DNA of 64,000 bases from Bradyrhizobium lablabi (GCF_900141755.1 NZ_LT670844.1:6544501-6608500); one strand, 5' to 3'. Shown: positions 26,718 through 35,502, counted from the stretch's first letter. Program-made: numbers and translations. The notes: generated by a model from the letters alone, not told the origin.

Positions 26718-26787
26718 GACGCGTTTGACGTTATGGATGGGGCAGAAATAAGAGAGCGGGGGAAACTAAGAGAGCGGCGAGATACCG

Positions 26788-27885
26788 TTAGCCGCGCGAC
26801 TGCCGGCGCTGCTTGGCCGGCTGCACTTGCCGGCCCTCGAGCGGTTGCGGCACCGCGGCGGGTGCAGCCGATGCCGGGAAATTCTCGCTCAGCCGGCGGC
26901 GTTCCTGCCAGGGTTTCACGACGTTCAGCCAAAGCTCGCGCGTTCCCATGATGCTGATCGCGATACCAAAGGGGATTACGAAATACAGGATCCGAAACAC
27001 CAGCAAGGTTGCGAGTAACTGTTCCCTGCCGAATTCGGGCAGCGCCACCAGCATGGCGGCATCGAAGACGCCGAGCGAGCCCGGGGCGTGACTGGCGAAA
27101 CCGAGTAGCGTCGCCAGAATGAACACCACCGCCAGCGAGACGAAATCGATGCCCGGCTGCGCTGGCATCAACAGATACATCGCCAGCGCGCAGAAGCCGA
27201 GATCGACCACGCCGATCAGGACCTGCAGCAGCGTCAGCCGCGCCGAGGGCAACACCACCTTCCAGCCGTTCTGACCGAGTTCGCGGCGGTTCTCGCCCAT
27301 CACCAGCCAGAAGAAATAGGTCGCAATGCCGGCGAGGCAGCCGAGCGCGATCAGCCGGTTCATGGCGGGCGGCAAAAGGTCCATCGCGGAGGCGGCCCAG
27401 GGGTGCCAGGCCATGCCGAAGCCGAGCACGAACAGATTGCCGAGCCAGAAGGTGAGCCCCGAGAGAAAGCAGATCTTGGCGACGTCGATGGCGTTGAGGC
27501 CGAAATCCGAATAGATCCGAAATCTTATCGCGCCGCCGGTGAAGACGGTGGCGCCGATATTGTGGCCGATCGTGTAGCTGGTGAAACTCGAGAGCGCTGC
27601 AATGCGGTAAGGCACGTGTTTCTTGCCGATGGTCCGCAGCGCGAAGAAGTCATAGAAGGTCAGGGTGCAGAACGCGCCGACCACGCACAGCGCCGCGAGC
27701 GCGATGTGGTGGGGCGGTATTTCCGTCAGCGCGGTCAGGATCACCCCGGTATCGACGCCATGGAGGGTGCGGACCAGGGTCGTGATCGCAAAGCCGATGA
27801 TGAGGAGGCTCGCCGCGATTCCGAGCCGTTTCCAGCCGATCCATCTCTTGAAGCCACGCCCAAGCGTGGTCAGCAGTCCGTGCAT
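26788..27885 (-). CDS. YbhN/UPF0104 family integral membrane protein
   Basis: 365 residues with about eight membrane helices. The block YTIGHNIGATVFTGGAIRFR and the segment GFASHAPGSLGVFDAAM are the signatures of the lysylphosphatidylglycerol synthetase membrane-region/UPF0104 family, which are thought to flip or modify lipids. The catalytic MprF C-terminal domain is missing. ATG 27885 is preceded by GGGAGGA at suitable spacing; the longer frame to 27978 is not needed. The C-terminus is a short basic, Gln/Pro-rich tail. Confidence 0.8.
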   Translation of the reverse strand: MHGLLTTLGRGFKRWIGWKRLGIAASLLIIGFAITTLVRTLHGVDTGVILTALTEIPPHHIALAALCVVGAFCTLTFYDFFALRTIGKKHVPYRIAALSSFTSYTIGHNIGATVFTGGAIRFRIYSDFGLNAIDVAKICFLSGLTFWLGNLFVLGFGMAWHPWAASAMDLLPPAMNRLIALGCLAGIATYFFWLVMGENRRELGQNGWKVVLPSARLTLLQVLIGVVDLGFCALAMYLLMPAQPGIDFVSLAVVFILATLLGFASHAPGSLGVFDAAMLVALPEFGREQLLATLLVFRILYFVIPFGIAISIMGTRELWLNVVKPWQERRRLSENFPASAAPAAVPQPLEGRQVQPAKQRRQSRG

Positions 27886-28149
27886 TCTTCCTCCCGGCAG
27901 GGCGGCAACAAGTTGAAGGCCCTTCCGACGCGATTGATGGGCAAGCGGCGGCCAATTGCGCCTCATGTGAAGACCCATAGGGCAAAAACGTTCCGTTGTG
28001 CAGTCCTTGACAATGCAAGCTTCGGCCCCCGAGCCACGCCGCTGTCACATGCCTTACATATGCCGCAACGCGGGAGATTCGAGCCCTGCCGCTTCACTGT
28101 TCTGGCCGTCGAGATACCGCTGTTCCGCAAGTAACGTCTGCGGCCGACA

Positions 28150-28174
28150 GGAACAACCTCGCGATCCCTTGGTT
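28150..28174 (+). promoter_or_regulatory. EcfG-type (general stress) promoter candidate
   Basis: GGAAC at 28150-28154 and GGTT at 28171-28174 are separated by 16 bases, close to the alphaproteobacterial EcfG/SigT consensus GGAAC-N16-17-CGTT. It lies about 92-116 bases upstream of the likely start of the DUF892 gene, a family often stress-induced. One base of the -10 element differs from consensus. Confidence 0.5.
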
Positions 28175-28265
28175 AGCGAACATACCAGCAAATCGAGCAT
28201 ATCGGCGTGCCGTGACAAAACACGCCGCGCTGTTGTGTTCCCGAAACCAAGAAGGATCAGAGCAA

Positions 28266-28772
28266 CTGGGACTCTTTTCTAAAGACATCAAAACTATGAA
28301 CGACCTGTTCCTGCATCAGTTCCAGGACATCTATTATGCCGAGGAGCAGCTCGTGAAAGCGCTTCCAAAAATGGCTGAAAAGGCAACCGACAAGCAGCTT
28401 AAACAGGGCTTTTTGACCCATCTCGATGAAACCAAAACGCACGTGCAACGCCTCGAACAAATATTCCAGATGCTCGGCGCCAAGCTGAAGGCGGTCGACT
28501 GTCCGGCAATCGACGGCAGCATCGAGGAAGCGGATGATGTTGCCGGCGAAGTCGCGGACAAATTCGTGCTTGATGCGGCGCTGATCAACGCAGCGCAAGC
28601 CGCAGAACATTATGAGATCGCGCGCTATGGCAGCCTGGTGGCGTGGGCAAGGCAGCTTCGCCGCGACGATATCGCCGCTATTTTGCAGAAGACTCTCGAG
28701 GAAGAAAAAGCCACCGATCAGAAGCTGACGAAATTGGCAGAAAGCAAGGTCAATCTTCGCGCCGCGAGCTGA
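28266..28772 (+). CDS. DUF892 (YciE/YciF) ferritin-like protein, CTG start likely
   Basis: 168 residues from 28266. The family begins MGLFSKDIKT; here the same residues GLFSKDIKT follow a CTG codon at 28266, with AAGGA nine bases upstream. The in-frame ATG at 28296 would remove the conserved start and lacks a ribosome-binding site, and the GTG at 28212 is far upstream. The protein keeps the four-helix DUF892 pattern: LFLHQFQDIYYAEEQLVKALPKM, the THLDETKTHVQRLEQIF helix, and AAEHYEIARYG. The family is a ferritin-like fold of unsettled function, induced by stress. A strong intrinsic terminator follows. Confidence 0.8.
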   Translation: MGLFSKDIKTMNDLFLHQFQDIYYAEEQLVKALPKMAEKATDKQLKQGFLTHLDETKTHVQRLEQIFQMLGAKLKAVDCPAIDGSIEEADDVAGEVADKFVLDAALINAAQAAEHYEIARYGSLVAWARQLRRDDIAAILQKTLEEEKATDQKLTKLAESKVNLRAAS

Positions 28773-28796
28773 TCTCCCCGCAACGGTTGATTGAGA

Positions 28797-28833
28797 CAAA
28801 ACGTCGCGCCGGCGTTTTCGGCGCGACGTTTTG
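28797..28833 (+). terminator. Intrinsic terminator after the DUF892 gene
   Basis: A perfect 15-bp stem (28797-28811 with 28819-28833) and a 7-base loop; the 3' arm ends in TTTTG followed by TTTG. It lies 24 bases after the stop. Confidence 0.9.
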
Positions 28834-28941
28834 TTTGCAGTTCGGCCGTGATCCTCCCGGCACACTTCGATCGTGACCGAAGCGTCTGCCCAGAACCTGT
28901 CCCATTTTCCCTGCGTTGGTAGCCTGAACATGAGGTGACCC

Positions 28942-30357
28942 ATGAGCAGTACTTCTCTTAAGTTCCAAACAACGCCCGCCTTGTCAGATAACCCAGCCGC
29001 AAGCCAGTCGGGTCGAGCAACGCTGTCGACCGCGCTGACGCTTGCAGCGATGAGCCTCGGCTATGGCGTGGTTCAGCTCGACGTCACCATCGTCAACACC
29101 GCGCTCAACAGCATCGGCACGTCGCTCCGCGGTGGCGTCGCCGAACTGCAATGGGTCGTCAGCGCCTATACGATTGGGTTTGCCGCCTTCATCCTCACCG
29201 CGGGCGCGCTCGGAGACCGGATCGGCGCGAAGCGGGTTTTCATGGCGGGTTTTGCGATCTTCACGGCCGCGTCGGTGGCCTGCGCGCTGGCGCCCAATGC
29301 GGTTGTTTTGATTGCAGCAAGAGCCGTCCAGGGACTTGGCGCCGCGATCCTGGTTCCGAACTCGCTGGCGTTGCTCAGCCACGCTTATCCGGATCAAAAG
29401 CAGCGCGGCCGGGCGGTGGGCATCTGGGCCGCCGGCGCCAGCCTTGCGCTGACCGCCGGGCCGCTATTTGGCGGCGGGTTGATCGCGCTGGTCGGCTGGC
29501 GCTCGATCTTTCTTGTCAATCTGCCGATCGGTCTAATCGGCTTGTGGTTGAGCTGGCGTTATGCCTCTGAGACCACGCGCTCGCCGCAGCGTGAAATCGA
29601 CCTGCCGGGTCAGATCGCGGCGATCGCGGCGCTCGGCTGTCTTGCCGGTTCGATCATCGAAGGCGGTTCGCTCGGCTGGAGCAATCCTTTTGTGATCGCG
29701 GGCTTCGTTGCCTCGATGGTGCTGGCGAGCCTGTTCGTGGTGCAGGAGCGGCGCGCGGCGCAGCCGATGCTGCCGCTGTCGCTGTTTCGACACCGGATGT
29801 TCGCGCGGGCGGCGCTGGTCGGCCTGCTCGTCAACGTTGCCTTCTACGGACTGATCTTCGTCTTCAGCCTGTATTTCCAGCGCGTCAACGGATTGTCGCC
29901 GTTCGCAACCGGGCTTGCGTTCCTGCCGATGATGGCCGTGGTGCTGCCGGTCAACCTCATCGCCGCGCGGGTAAGTGAGCGTATCGGTGCGCCGGCGACG
30001 ATCGCCGTCGGCGCTGGCCTGTCGGCATGCGGATGCCTTGCGCTGCTCGGATTGGCGCCCGACACCAGCTACTGGCAGATCGGGGCGCAGCTCGTAATTA
30101 TCGGCGGCGGGCTCGGTCTATTGGTGCCGCCGCTGACCTCGACACTGCTCGCAAGCGTCGAGAAATCGCGCTCCGGCATCGCCGCCGGCGTCCTCAACGC
30201 GACCCGGCAAACCGGCAGCGTGCTGGGGGTCGCGCTATTCGGCTCGCTCGCCGGCCGGGCCAGCAGCTTCATGGCGGGCGCCCATCAATCGCTTATGATC
30301 TCGGCCTGCCTGCTGCTTGCGGCCGCAGCTGCAATTTGGCGCCGGGCCTCAGCCTGA
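28942..30357 (+). CDS. DHA2-family MFS drug/metabolite efflux transporter
   Basis: 471 residues with about 14 membrane helices. The first helix ends QLDVTIVNTALNSIG (motif D1 of DHA2), then WVVSAYTIGFAAFILTAGALGDRIGAKRVF (motif A) and QGLGAAILVPNSLALL. This is the EmrB/QacA type, a proton-driven exporter of hydrophobic compounds. No EmrA-type adaptor is adjacent. ATG 28942 has GAGGTGA five bases upstream. Confidence 0.9.
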   Translation: MSSTSLKFQTTPALSDNPAASQSGRATLSTALTLAAMSLGYGVVQLDVTIVNTALNSIGTSLRGGVAELQWVVSAYTIGFAAFILTAGALGDRIGAKRVFMAGFAIFTAASVACALAPNAVVLIAARAVQGLGAAILVPNSLALLSHAYPDQKQRGRAVGIWAAGASLALTAGPLFGGGLIALVGWRSIFLVNLPIGLIGLWLSWRYASETTRSPQREIDLPGQIAAIAALGCLAGSIIEGGSLGWSNPFVIAGFVASMVLASLFVVQERRAAQPMLPLSLFRHRMFARAALVGLLVNVAFYGLIFVFSLYFQRVNGLSPFATGLAFLPMMAVVLPVNLIAARVSERIGAPATIAVGAGLSACGCLALLGLAPDTSYWQIGAQLVIIGGGLGLLVPPLTSTLLASVEKSRSGIAAGVLNATRQTGSVLGVALFGSLAGRASSFMAGAHQSLMISACLLLAAAAAIWRRASA

Positions 30358-30368
30358 CCTACACGCGT

Positions 30369-30803
30369 CTATGCCCGTCGCAGCGCAAAATGGGCGCCAC
30401 AAAACGCCATCGCGGCGCCCAGGCACAGCGCAGCTAACCCCGCGAGCATGCCCGAGATGGTCGGGATCGGGCTCGGCGCGGAAGCCGCCTGGCCCGCGCC
30501 GGCCAGCACCAGTACGCCGACCGCGATCAAGAACTGCCGCATCCGCTGCGGGATTTGCCCCGACACCGCGCTGTCCATCAGCGTTGCGGTGAAATAGCCG
30601 CCGCAAAATCCGACGGTCGCGATCAGCCACCACGCAATGGCGGCTCCCGCCGGCATGAATTCGCGCGTATCGGATCGCCACAGGCCACCGAGGTCGAGGC
30701 CATAACGCGCGCCCAGCATGTGCACGGCGAGCGCCAGCAATACGCCCGAAATCATGGCGCCGGCGAGGATCAGGCGGCGCGGAAAATAGGTCGTCTCGGC
30801 CAT
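30369..30803 (-). CDS. Small integral membrane protein, unknown
   Basis: 144 residues with four predicted membrane helices (near 10-30, 54-74, 92-108 and 118-138). The order of hydrophobic segments and Gly/Ala content suggest a simple four-helix bundle; no family motif is recognised. The frame extends to 30932, but MAETTYFPRR at 30803 gives a normal cytoplasmic N-terminus before the first helix. The gene is convergent with the DHA2 transporter gene, 11 bases apart. Confidence 0.65.
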   Translation of the reverse strand: MAETTYFPRRLILAGAMISGVLLALAVHMLGARYGLDLGGLWRSDTREFMPAGAAIAWWLIATVGFCGGYFTATLMDSAVSGQIPQRMRQFLIAVGVLVLAGAGQAASAPSPIPTISGMLAGLAALCLGAAMAFCGAHFALRRA

Positions 30804-30874
30804 GGCCCGCTTGTAAGATAAAGCTGGCGATGAGCGCAAGCCGACGCTGCCATCCATGAACCGGATTAGTCGAA

Positions 30875-31483
30875 TTGCCAAAGCCAGTTTTGGACCACGC
30901 AACGACCGCCGCGCCGCGCGCGCCGGATACAAGCTATGCCTACAAGGCCTCGCTGATCGGCGCCGCGCACCGGTTCGAACTGACCGACGACGGATTGTCG
31001 TGGCGGACCGGCGGCAGGTCCGGGCTCTGTCGCTACCTCGATATCGCGGCGATCCGGTTGTCGTACCGGCCGGTATCGATGCAGTCGCGCCGTTTCCGCA
31101 CCGATATCGAATGCGCTGATGGCCAGCGCATCGTCGTGCTCTCGACGAGCTGGCAGACCGCCGCCTTGATGGCGCCGCAGGACCGCGACTATCGCGCCTT
31201 CCTCACGCAGTTGCACGAGCGCATGGCGAAGGGTGGCAGCAGGGCCATGCTGATCGGCGGCATCGGGCCGACAAGCTATGCCGCCGGCGTTGCGCTCTCG
31301 GCGCTGGTGGGGGTGGCGATCGCCGGTCTTCTCCTGCGTTCGATCGCCACGGGCGAGTGGGCGGGCGCCCTGTTCCTGGTCGGTTTTGCCGTGCTGTTTG
31401 CCTGGCAGATCGGCGGCTTTATCGGGCGCAACCGGCCGCGGACCTACACCTTCGATCAGTTGCCGCAGGGGTTGCTGCCGTAA
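30875..31483 (+). CDS. Membrane-associated hypothetical protein, TTG start
   Basis: 202 residues. A soluble N-terminal half (about 1-125) has a beta-rich PH-like look with RFELTDDGLSWRTGGRSG, followed by two membrane helices near 135-155 and 162-182, and a short tail YTFDQLPQGLLP. No better start than TTG 30875 is available in frame before the conserved-looking region, and its ribosome-binding site is weak. It is divergent from the neighbouring small membrane protein. Function unknown. Confidence 0.65.
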   Translation: MPKPVLDHATTAAPRAPDTSYAYKASLIGAAHRFELTDDGLSWRTGGRSGLCRYLDIAAIRLSYRPVSMQSRRFRTDIECADGQRIVVLSTSWQTAALMAPQDRDYRAFLTQLHERMAKGGSRAMLIGGIGPTSYAAGVALSALVGVAIAGLLLRSIATGEWAGALFLVGFAVLFAWQIGGFIGRNRPRTYTFDQLPQGLLP

Positions 31484-31585
31484 TCCGGCCGCCGCAATCA
31501 AGCGCAATGAAATGTGACTTCGTGAGGTCGTCCGCGCACGGCATCGTAGCGGCGCTTGTTGCGGCGCTGGCGCGAGGCGAACCCC

Positions 31586-32179
31586 GTGGAAAACCGAAGC
31601 GACCGATTACCGACCGACGCCGAGATCGCGGAGATCAACGCGAAGCATTTGGTCAGCACGCCGATAAGACCCGCCGATCTCTTGTTCGTATTCGGCACCC
31701 GCGAGGATGTCGACCGGAGCGTCGATGAAGCGTTTCGGCTGTGGCGCGAGGGCTTTTTTCGCTGGTCGATCGTGAGCGGCGGCGTGACGCCGGGTTCAAG
31801 ACTTTCGGAATGCGAGATCATTAAGGCCGCCATGGTCGCGCGCGGCATTCCGCCCGAGCGGATCCTGGAGGAACACCGCTCCACCAACACAGGCGAGAAC
31901 GTAATCTTCTCGTTGCCCGTCATCGATGCCGCGCTTGGATTGAAAAATATCCGCAGCGTGATTTGCCTGGGCAACACCTGGACGGCGCGCCGTTATCCGA
32001 TGACGCTGCACCGGCACTGGCCCGAGGTCGAGAAGATGCTGGTCACGGTCGATAGTTTTGCAACGCCGCGTTGGCGCTGGCACACCGATCCTGTGTTCCG
32101 GAGGCGCATTCTCAACGAATGGGACAAGATCGAGCCCTACAAGGCCAAAGGCTTCATCGCGGAGTGGCCGGCGGAGTGA
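31586..32179 (+). CDS. YdcF-like DUF218 protein
   Basis: 197 residues. The domain pattern ADLLFVFGTRED, then IVSGGVTPGSRLSECEIIKAAMVARGIPPERILEEHRSTNTGENVIFS, is the DUF218/YdcF family: Rossmann-like proteins that bind S-adenosylmethionine in E. coli YdcF and include SanA-like envelope proteins. There is no signal peptide. GTG 31586 has GAGGCGA a few bases upstream; a TTG at 31556 would only add a basic stretch. Confidence 0.8.
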   Translation: MENRSDRLPTDAEIAEINAKHLVSTPIRPADLLFVFGTREDVDRSVDEAFRLWREGFFRWSIVSGGVTPGSRLSECEIIKAAMVARGIPPERILEEHRSTNTGENVIFSLPVIDAALGLKNIRSVICLGNTWTARRYPMTLHRHWPEVEKMLVTVDSFATPRWRWHTDPVFRRRILNEWDKIEPYKAKGFIAEWPAE

Positions 32180-32191
32180 GAGAGCTCTTCT

Positions 32192-33535
32192 CTATTCCGT
32201 CGAATCGAAATCCTCTTCTTTCGCATTCAATATTCCCGACAGAGCGCGCAGGCCAGTATCGAGTTGCTCTAGCGTCGGTGCGGCCAGCGCCAGCCGAACG
32301 GCGTTTGGCGCATGCCCGGGAGCGGCCGCAAAGGTCGTCGAGGGCGTCAAAGCAATGTCCCGCCTGGCCGCTGCGGCAACAAATGTTTGCGACCGCCAGT
32401 GCGGCGGCAGTGTCAGCCATAGATGATATGACTTGGCGTTTGTCTGCATCGCGAAGCCGGCGAGCCGATCGGCTGCCATTTGTTGGCGCTGGCGCGCATC
32501 CAATCGCTTCAGCCTTGAAAGTTCGGAAGCGGTGCCGTCACCCATCAGCCGCTGTCCGGCTGCAAATGCATATCCCGAAGCGGTCCATCCGCCGGAGCGC
32601 ACCGAAGCCATGATACTTTCGCGCAAGCGAGGCGGCGACACGATGAAGCCGAGCGCCAGCCCCGGCGCTACTTTCTTGGAAAGGCTGTCAATCACCACGC
32701 AGCAGTCCGGAGCGAGTGCGGCGAGCGGCGGTACGTCATCGAGAAAGGCATAAACTGCATCCTCGATGACGACCAGACCGAGCTTCTCGACAACGCGCAG
32801 CAGATCAGTCCGGCGCGACGGCGGCATCGTGATGCCCAAAGGATTTTGAATCGTCGGCTGCAGGTATAGCGCCGATAGATGCGCTTCGCGGTGAGCCTTT
32901 TGCACGGCATCCGGCCGGACGCCGGCTTCATCCATCGCCAATGGCACCAGGGTCACGCCGAGCCGGGCGGCGATACCCTTGATAAAGGGATACGTCAGTA
33001 CCTCGACACCACAGCGGCCCCCGGTCGGCACAAGCGCGGCGAGGACGGCTGCGATGGATTGGCGGCCGTTGGCGGTGAAGACCAGTTGTTCGGGCTTTGG
33101 AGACCAATTTTGACGGGAGAGAAAACTGGTGGAGATGTTTCTCGCGTTTGCTGTTCCAACGCTCGTCGCTTGCCTCAGCGCGATATCGAGCGCGGCCGGC
33201 CGCTCCAATCCCTCCAGGCTCTTGGCGATCAGGGCCGATTGCGTCGGCAACGTCGGATAGTTGAATTCCAGATCGATGCGCGCGCCTTGCGGTTCGTTCG
33301 GAGCGGTTATGCCGCGCTTCGCTTCTCCGGAAATAAAGGTGCCGCGTCCCACCTCACCCACGACCAGGCCGCGACGCAGAAGCTCGGTGTAAACCCGGCT
33401 CGCGGTTGAGACGGCTATCTTTCGCTCATAGGCAAAGTTGCGCTGCGGCGGCAAGCGATCGCCCGGCTTGAAAGTGCCATTTGCGATCTCGGCGGCGACG
33501 GCATCGGCAAGTCTCAGATATTCGAATTTCGACAT
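32192..33535 (-). CDS. MocR-type regulator (GntR HTH + aminotransferase domain)
   Basis: 447 residues. Residues 1-70 form a GntR winged helix (PGDRLPPQRNFAYERKIAVS then STASRVYTELLRRGLV); the rest is a PLP fold type I aminotransferase-like domain with the PLP lysine in SLSKKVAPG near 284. MocR proteins use this domain as a ligand sensor, commonly for PLP, GABA or taurine metabolism. No obvious target gene is adjacent: the divergent neighbour is a DUF1127 protein. Two direct repeats just upstream look like its own operator. Confidence 0.9.
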   Translation of the reverse strand: MSKFEYLRLADAVAAEIANGTFKPGDRLPPQRNFAYERKIAVSTASRVYTELLRRGLVVGEVGRGTFISGEAKRGITAPNEPQGARIDLEFNYPTLPTQSALIAKSLEGLERPAALDIALRQATSVGTANARNISTSFLSRQNWSPKPEQLVFTANGRQSIAAVLAALVPTGGRCGVEVLTYPFIKGIAARLGVTLVPLAMDEAGVRPDAVQKAHREAHLSALYLQPTIQNPLGITMPPSRRTDLLRVVEKLGLVVIEDAVYAFLDDVPPLAALAPDCCVVIDSLSKKVAPGLALGFIVSPPRLRESIMASVRSGGWTASGYAFAAGQRLMGDGTASELSRLKRLDARQRQQMAADRLAGFAMQTNAKSYHLWLTLPPHWRSQTFVAAAARRDIALTPSTTFAAAPGHAPNAVRLALAAPTLEQLDTGLRALSGILNAKEEDFDSTE

Positions 33536-33537
33536 TA

Positions 33538-33569
33538 TTGCACCGAGAGCAATGTTTTACTTGCACCGA
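33538..33569. promoter_or_regulatory. Direct repeats TTGCACCGA, probable MocR operator
   Basis: TTGCACCGA occurs at 33538-33546 and again at 33561-33569, same orientation, 23 bases apart (about two helical turns), within 35 bases of the regulator's start codon. MocR dimers typically bind such direct repeats, so autoregulation is likely. This is inferred, not shown. Confidence 0.55.
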
Positions 33570-33720
33570 TACAAATACGAGATAACTTCGAGCCAATCAA
33601 GCCCATGATTGTACTGAGGAAAGCGCTAGCAATCCGAAGTCATCCGAGGTGCAACCGCTGCCGGGCAGCGGTTGCGCCGGCAGCGGCGTTTTGCCGGTGG
33701 GAACCAATTGGAGAAGGAAG

Positions 33721-34035
33721 ATGACCGCGATTTCCTCGACCGCAGCACAGCCTGCCGCTCCCGGCAGGCCGGGCAGATTTGTCCGCTGGATCGGACTCTG
33801 GGCCAATGGCCTGGCCGAGTATTTGCAGCGCAGGGCCGCGATCAAAGCGCTTCATGAAATGGACGATCGTGGATTGCGCGATATCGGGCTTGCGCGCTGT
33901 CATGTCGAGGCCGCGGTCTACGGCGTGCAAATCCGGAGCGCGGGCGGTTTCGATGACGAACACGGCCGCAGGCATCATCACGCGGTCGCCAGGGCATCCC
34001 ATGCAATCCCAAAACCGCGGCCATCGTCGGATTGA
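33721..34035 (+). CDS. DUF1127 small protein with C-terminal extension
   Basis: 104 residues. The DUF1127 core is at about 35-70: RAAIKALHEMDDRGLRDIGL, with an Arg-rich helix and the conserved RDIGL turn. Small DUF1127 proteins are RNA-binding-type regulators in alphaproteobacteria, with roles in phosphate and carbon metabolism. ATG 33721 has GGAGAAGG directly upstream. The last 58 bases overlap the end of the convergent membrane-protein gene. Confidence 0.75.
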   Translation: MTAISSTAAQPAAPGRPGRFVRWIGLWANGLAEYLQRRAAIKALHEMDDRGLRDIGLARCHVEAAVYGVQIRSAGGFDDEHGRRHHHAVARASHAIPKPRPSSD

Positions 34036-34502
34036 TCGGAAGTAGGGCGCGGCTTTGTCGAACGCGGGAGCGCGCGCCGCTCGCGCAGCCGGTTGATCCG
34101 CGCAACCGGCTGGCTGATCGCTGTTCGCAAGACGCGCATCGCAAACCGGGCAAGCGATGCAGCGATGCGCAGTATTTGCTGCAAATGTTCCCTTCCGGCA
34201 GCGAGCCGGAGGATAATCACGAATTCCAGATACATCAGGGTGTCGCCCGCGAACAGAAACGCCAGCTCGATCGGTGCGGTTTGGGCAAAGGCCATTACCA
34301 GAATGGCGATCGCAATAAACTCGAGAACCCGACGGATGGTAAGCCGGCTGAGAAAATCAGCGAACTGCACCACCAATACTTCCCAAAGCGCGTCGCCGAG
34401 GACAAGCGGAACTTCGTAACTCCACTTCCGCCACCAACGCTTCACCTGGGCTCTCCGCTCAAACAATCCGGCAATTAATGCCGCACCACCAGCACCGAGC
34501 AT
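33978..34502 (-). CDS. Membrane protein, hypothetical, downstream of Usp
   Basis: 174 residues with two or three hydrophobic segments (near 47-75 and 80-100) and a long Arg-rich C-terminal tail. The segment LSRLTIRRVLEFIAIAILVMAFAQTAPIELAFLFAGDTLMYLEFV suggests a phosphate-starvation-inducible-like or YkvA-type membrane protein, but I cannot place it firmly. It starts inside the 3' end of the universal stress protein gene (28-base overlap), so both are probably one transcript. Its tail overlaps the DUF1127 gene on the other strand. Confidence 0.55.
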   Translation of the reverse strand: MLGAGGAALIAGLFERRAQVKRWWRKWSYEVPLVLGDALWEVLVVQFADFLSRLTIRRVLEFIAIAILVMAFAQTAPIELAFLFAGDTLMYLEFVIILRLAAGREHLQQILRIAASLARFAMRVLRTAISQPVARINRLRERRALPRSTKPRPTSDQSDDGRGFGIAWDALATA

Positions 34503-34900
34503 TTGGCGTAGCGCACCACATGGCCGGCGTTGGAGCCGAGAAAATAAGTCCGCATCGCCGGCCGGTGCGATGTCATCACGATCAGGTCGGCCTTGACCGC
34601 GGCGGCTTCTTCGAGAATTTCGTGATAGATGCCGCCCTGGCGCACCACGCCGGAAATGCGCGCTTTATCGATGCCGGATTCGTCCGCCACGATGGCGAGC
34701 GCCTCCTCGGACGTCTGGCGTTGCTGGGTGTCGAAATCGGCCGGCACATATTCCGCCAGCATCACCGGCGTCATCGGCAGCACGTTCAGGAGCCGCACCA
34801 GGCCGCCCCAAGTCTGCGACAGCGTGGCGGCCGTGGCAATCGCCGGCTTTGCCAGTTCGGTATCGGCGAGATCGATCGGGACGAGAATGGATTTGTACAT
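34475..34900 (-). CDS. Universal stress protein (UspA family)
   Basis: 141 residues. Begins MYKSILVPIDLAD, the Usp start with the nucleotide-binding Asp, and ends with the glycine-rich GSNAGHVVRYAKCSVLVV motif that binds ATP phosphate. Usp proteins are cytoplasmic stress-survival factors. ATG 34900 is preceded by GGAGGCGTGAG, much better than the longer frame to 35041. It heads a probable two-gene unit with the overlapping membrane protein. Confidence 0.9.
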   Translation of the reverse strand: MYKSILVPIDLADTELAKPAIATAATLSQTWGGLVRLLNVLPMTPVMLAEYVPADFDTQQRQTSEEALAIVADESGIDKARISGVVRQGGIYHEILEEAAAVKADLIVMTSHRPAMRTYFLGSNAGHVVRYAKCSVLVVRH

Positions 34901-34959
34901 CTCACGCCTCCGTGTCTGACTGCACCCTAGCATAGATTGACCGCCTGGCGCGGGGAGGC

Positions 34960-35502
34960 CTATTCCCCTGACGTCTGCTTCAGCAGTTTTGGGGTGACGA
35001 ACAACGCCAGCCGCCCGCGGCGGAATGCCACGTCGGCCCAATCGTCGCGTGCAAAGTCGAATACGGCAAGACCCGACGTCGGCAAATTGTCGGCGAGCGC
35101 CTTCCGGCCGGCGGCGTCGCCGCTGCCGGCCAGCGCCAGCGCCAGTTCATGCATTCCGGGATTGTGCCCAACCAGCAGCAGAACTTTCGGATCGGCGGCA
35201 GAGGCTTCGTGGATGGTTTGCAGAAGCTGCGACGGATCGGCGCCATAGAGTTCCGGCAGAATTTCGACCTGCGGCTTCGGGCGCAATTTCTTCATCGCCT
35301 CCCAGGCGATGTCCCAGGTCTGGTGCGCCCGGACCGCATTCGAAACCAGCACGGAATCCGGAAAAGGCGGGTGCCGGCCGATCCAGCCGCCGATCTCGGC
35401 GGCGTCGCTGCGGCCACGGTGGTCGAGCCGGCGGTCCAGATCGCGGCCGCTCGGGGCGTCGTGTTCGGTCTTGGCGTGACGCAGCAACATCAAACGGCGC
35501 AT
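34960..35502 (-). CDS. SixA-like histidine phosphatase
   Basis: 180 residues. The phosphatase core is LLRHAKTEHD with the phospho-acceptor His9, and the second catalytic His lies in LLLVGHNPGMHEL near 115. SixA-type enzymes dephosphorylate Hpt domains of phosphorelays; an Hpt protein is encoded at 21445-21822 but is not adjacent. A link is only possible, not shown. The frame reaches 35547, but MRRLMLLRHAK at 35502 is the family start. Confidence 0.85.
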   Translation of the reverse strand: MRRLMLLRHAKTEHDAPSGRDLDRRLDHRGRSDAAEIGGWIGRHPPFPDSVLVSNAVRAHQTWDIAWEAMKKLRPKPQVEILPELYGADPSQLLQTIHEASAADPKVLLLVGHNPGMHELALALAGSGDAAGRKALADNLPTSGLAVFDFARDDWADVAFRRGRLALFVTPKLLKQTSGE

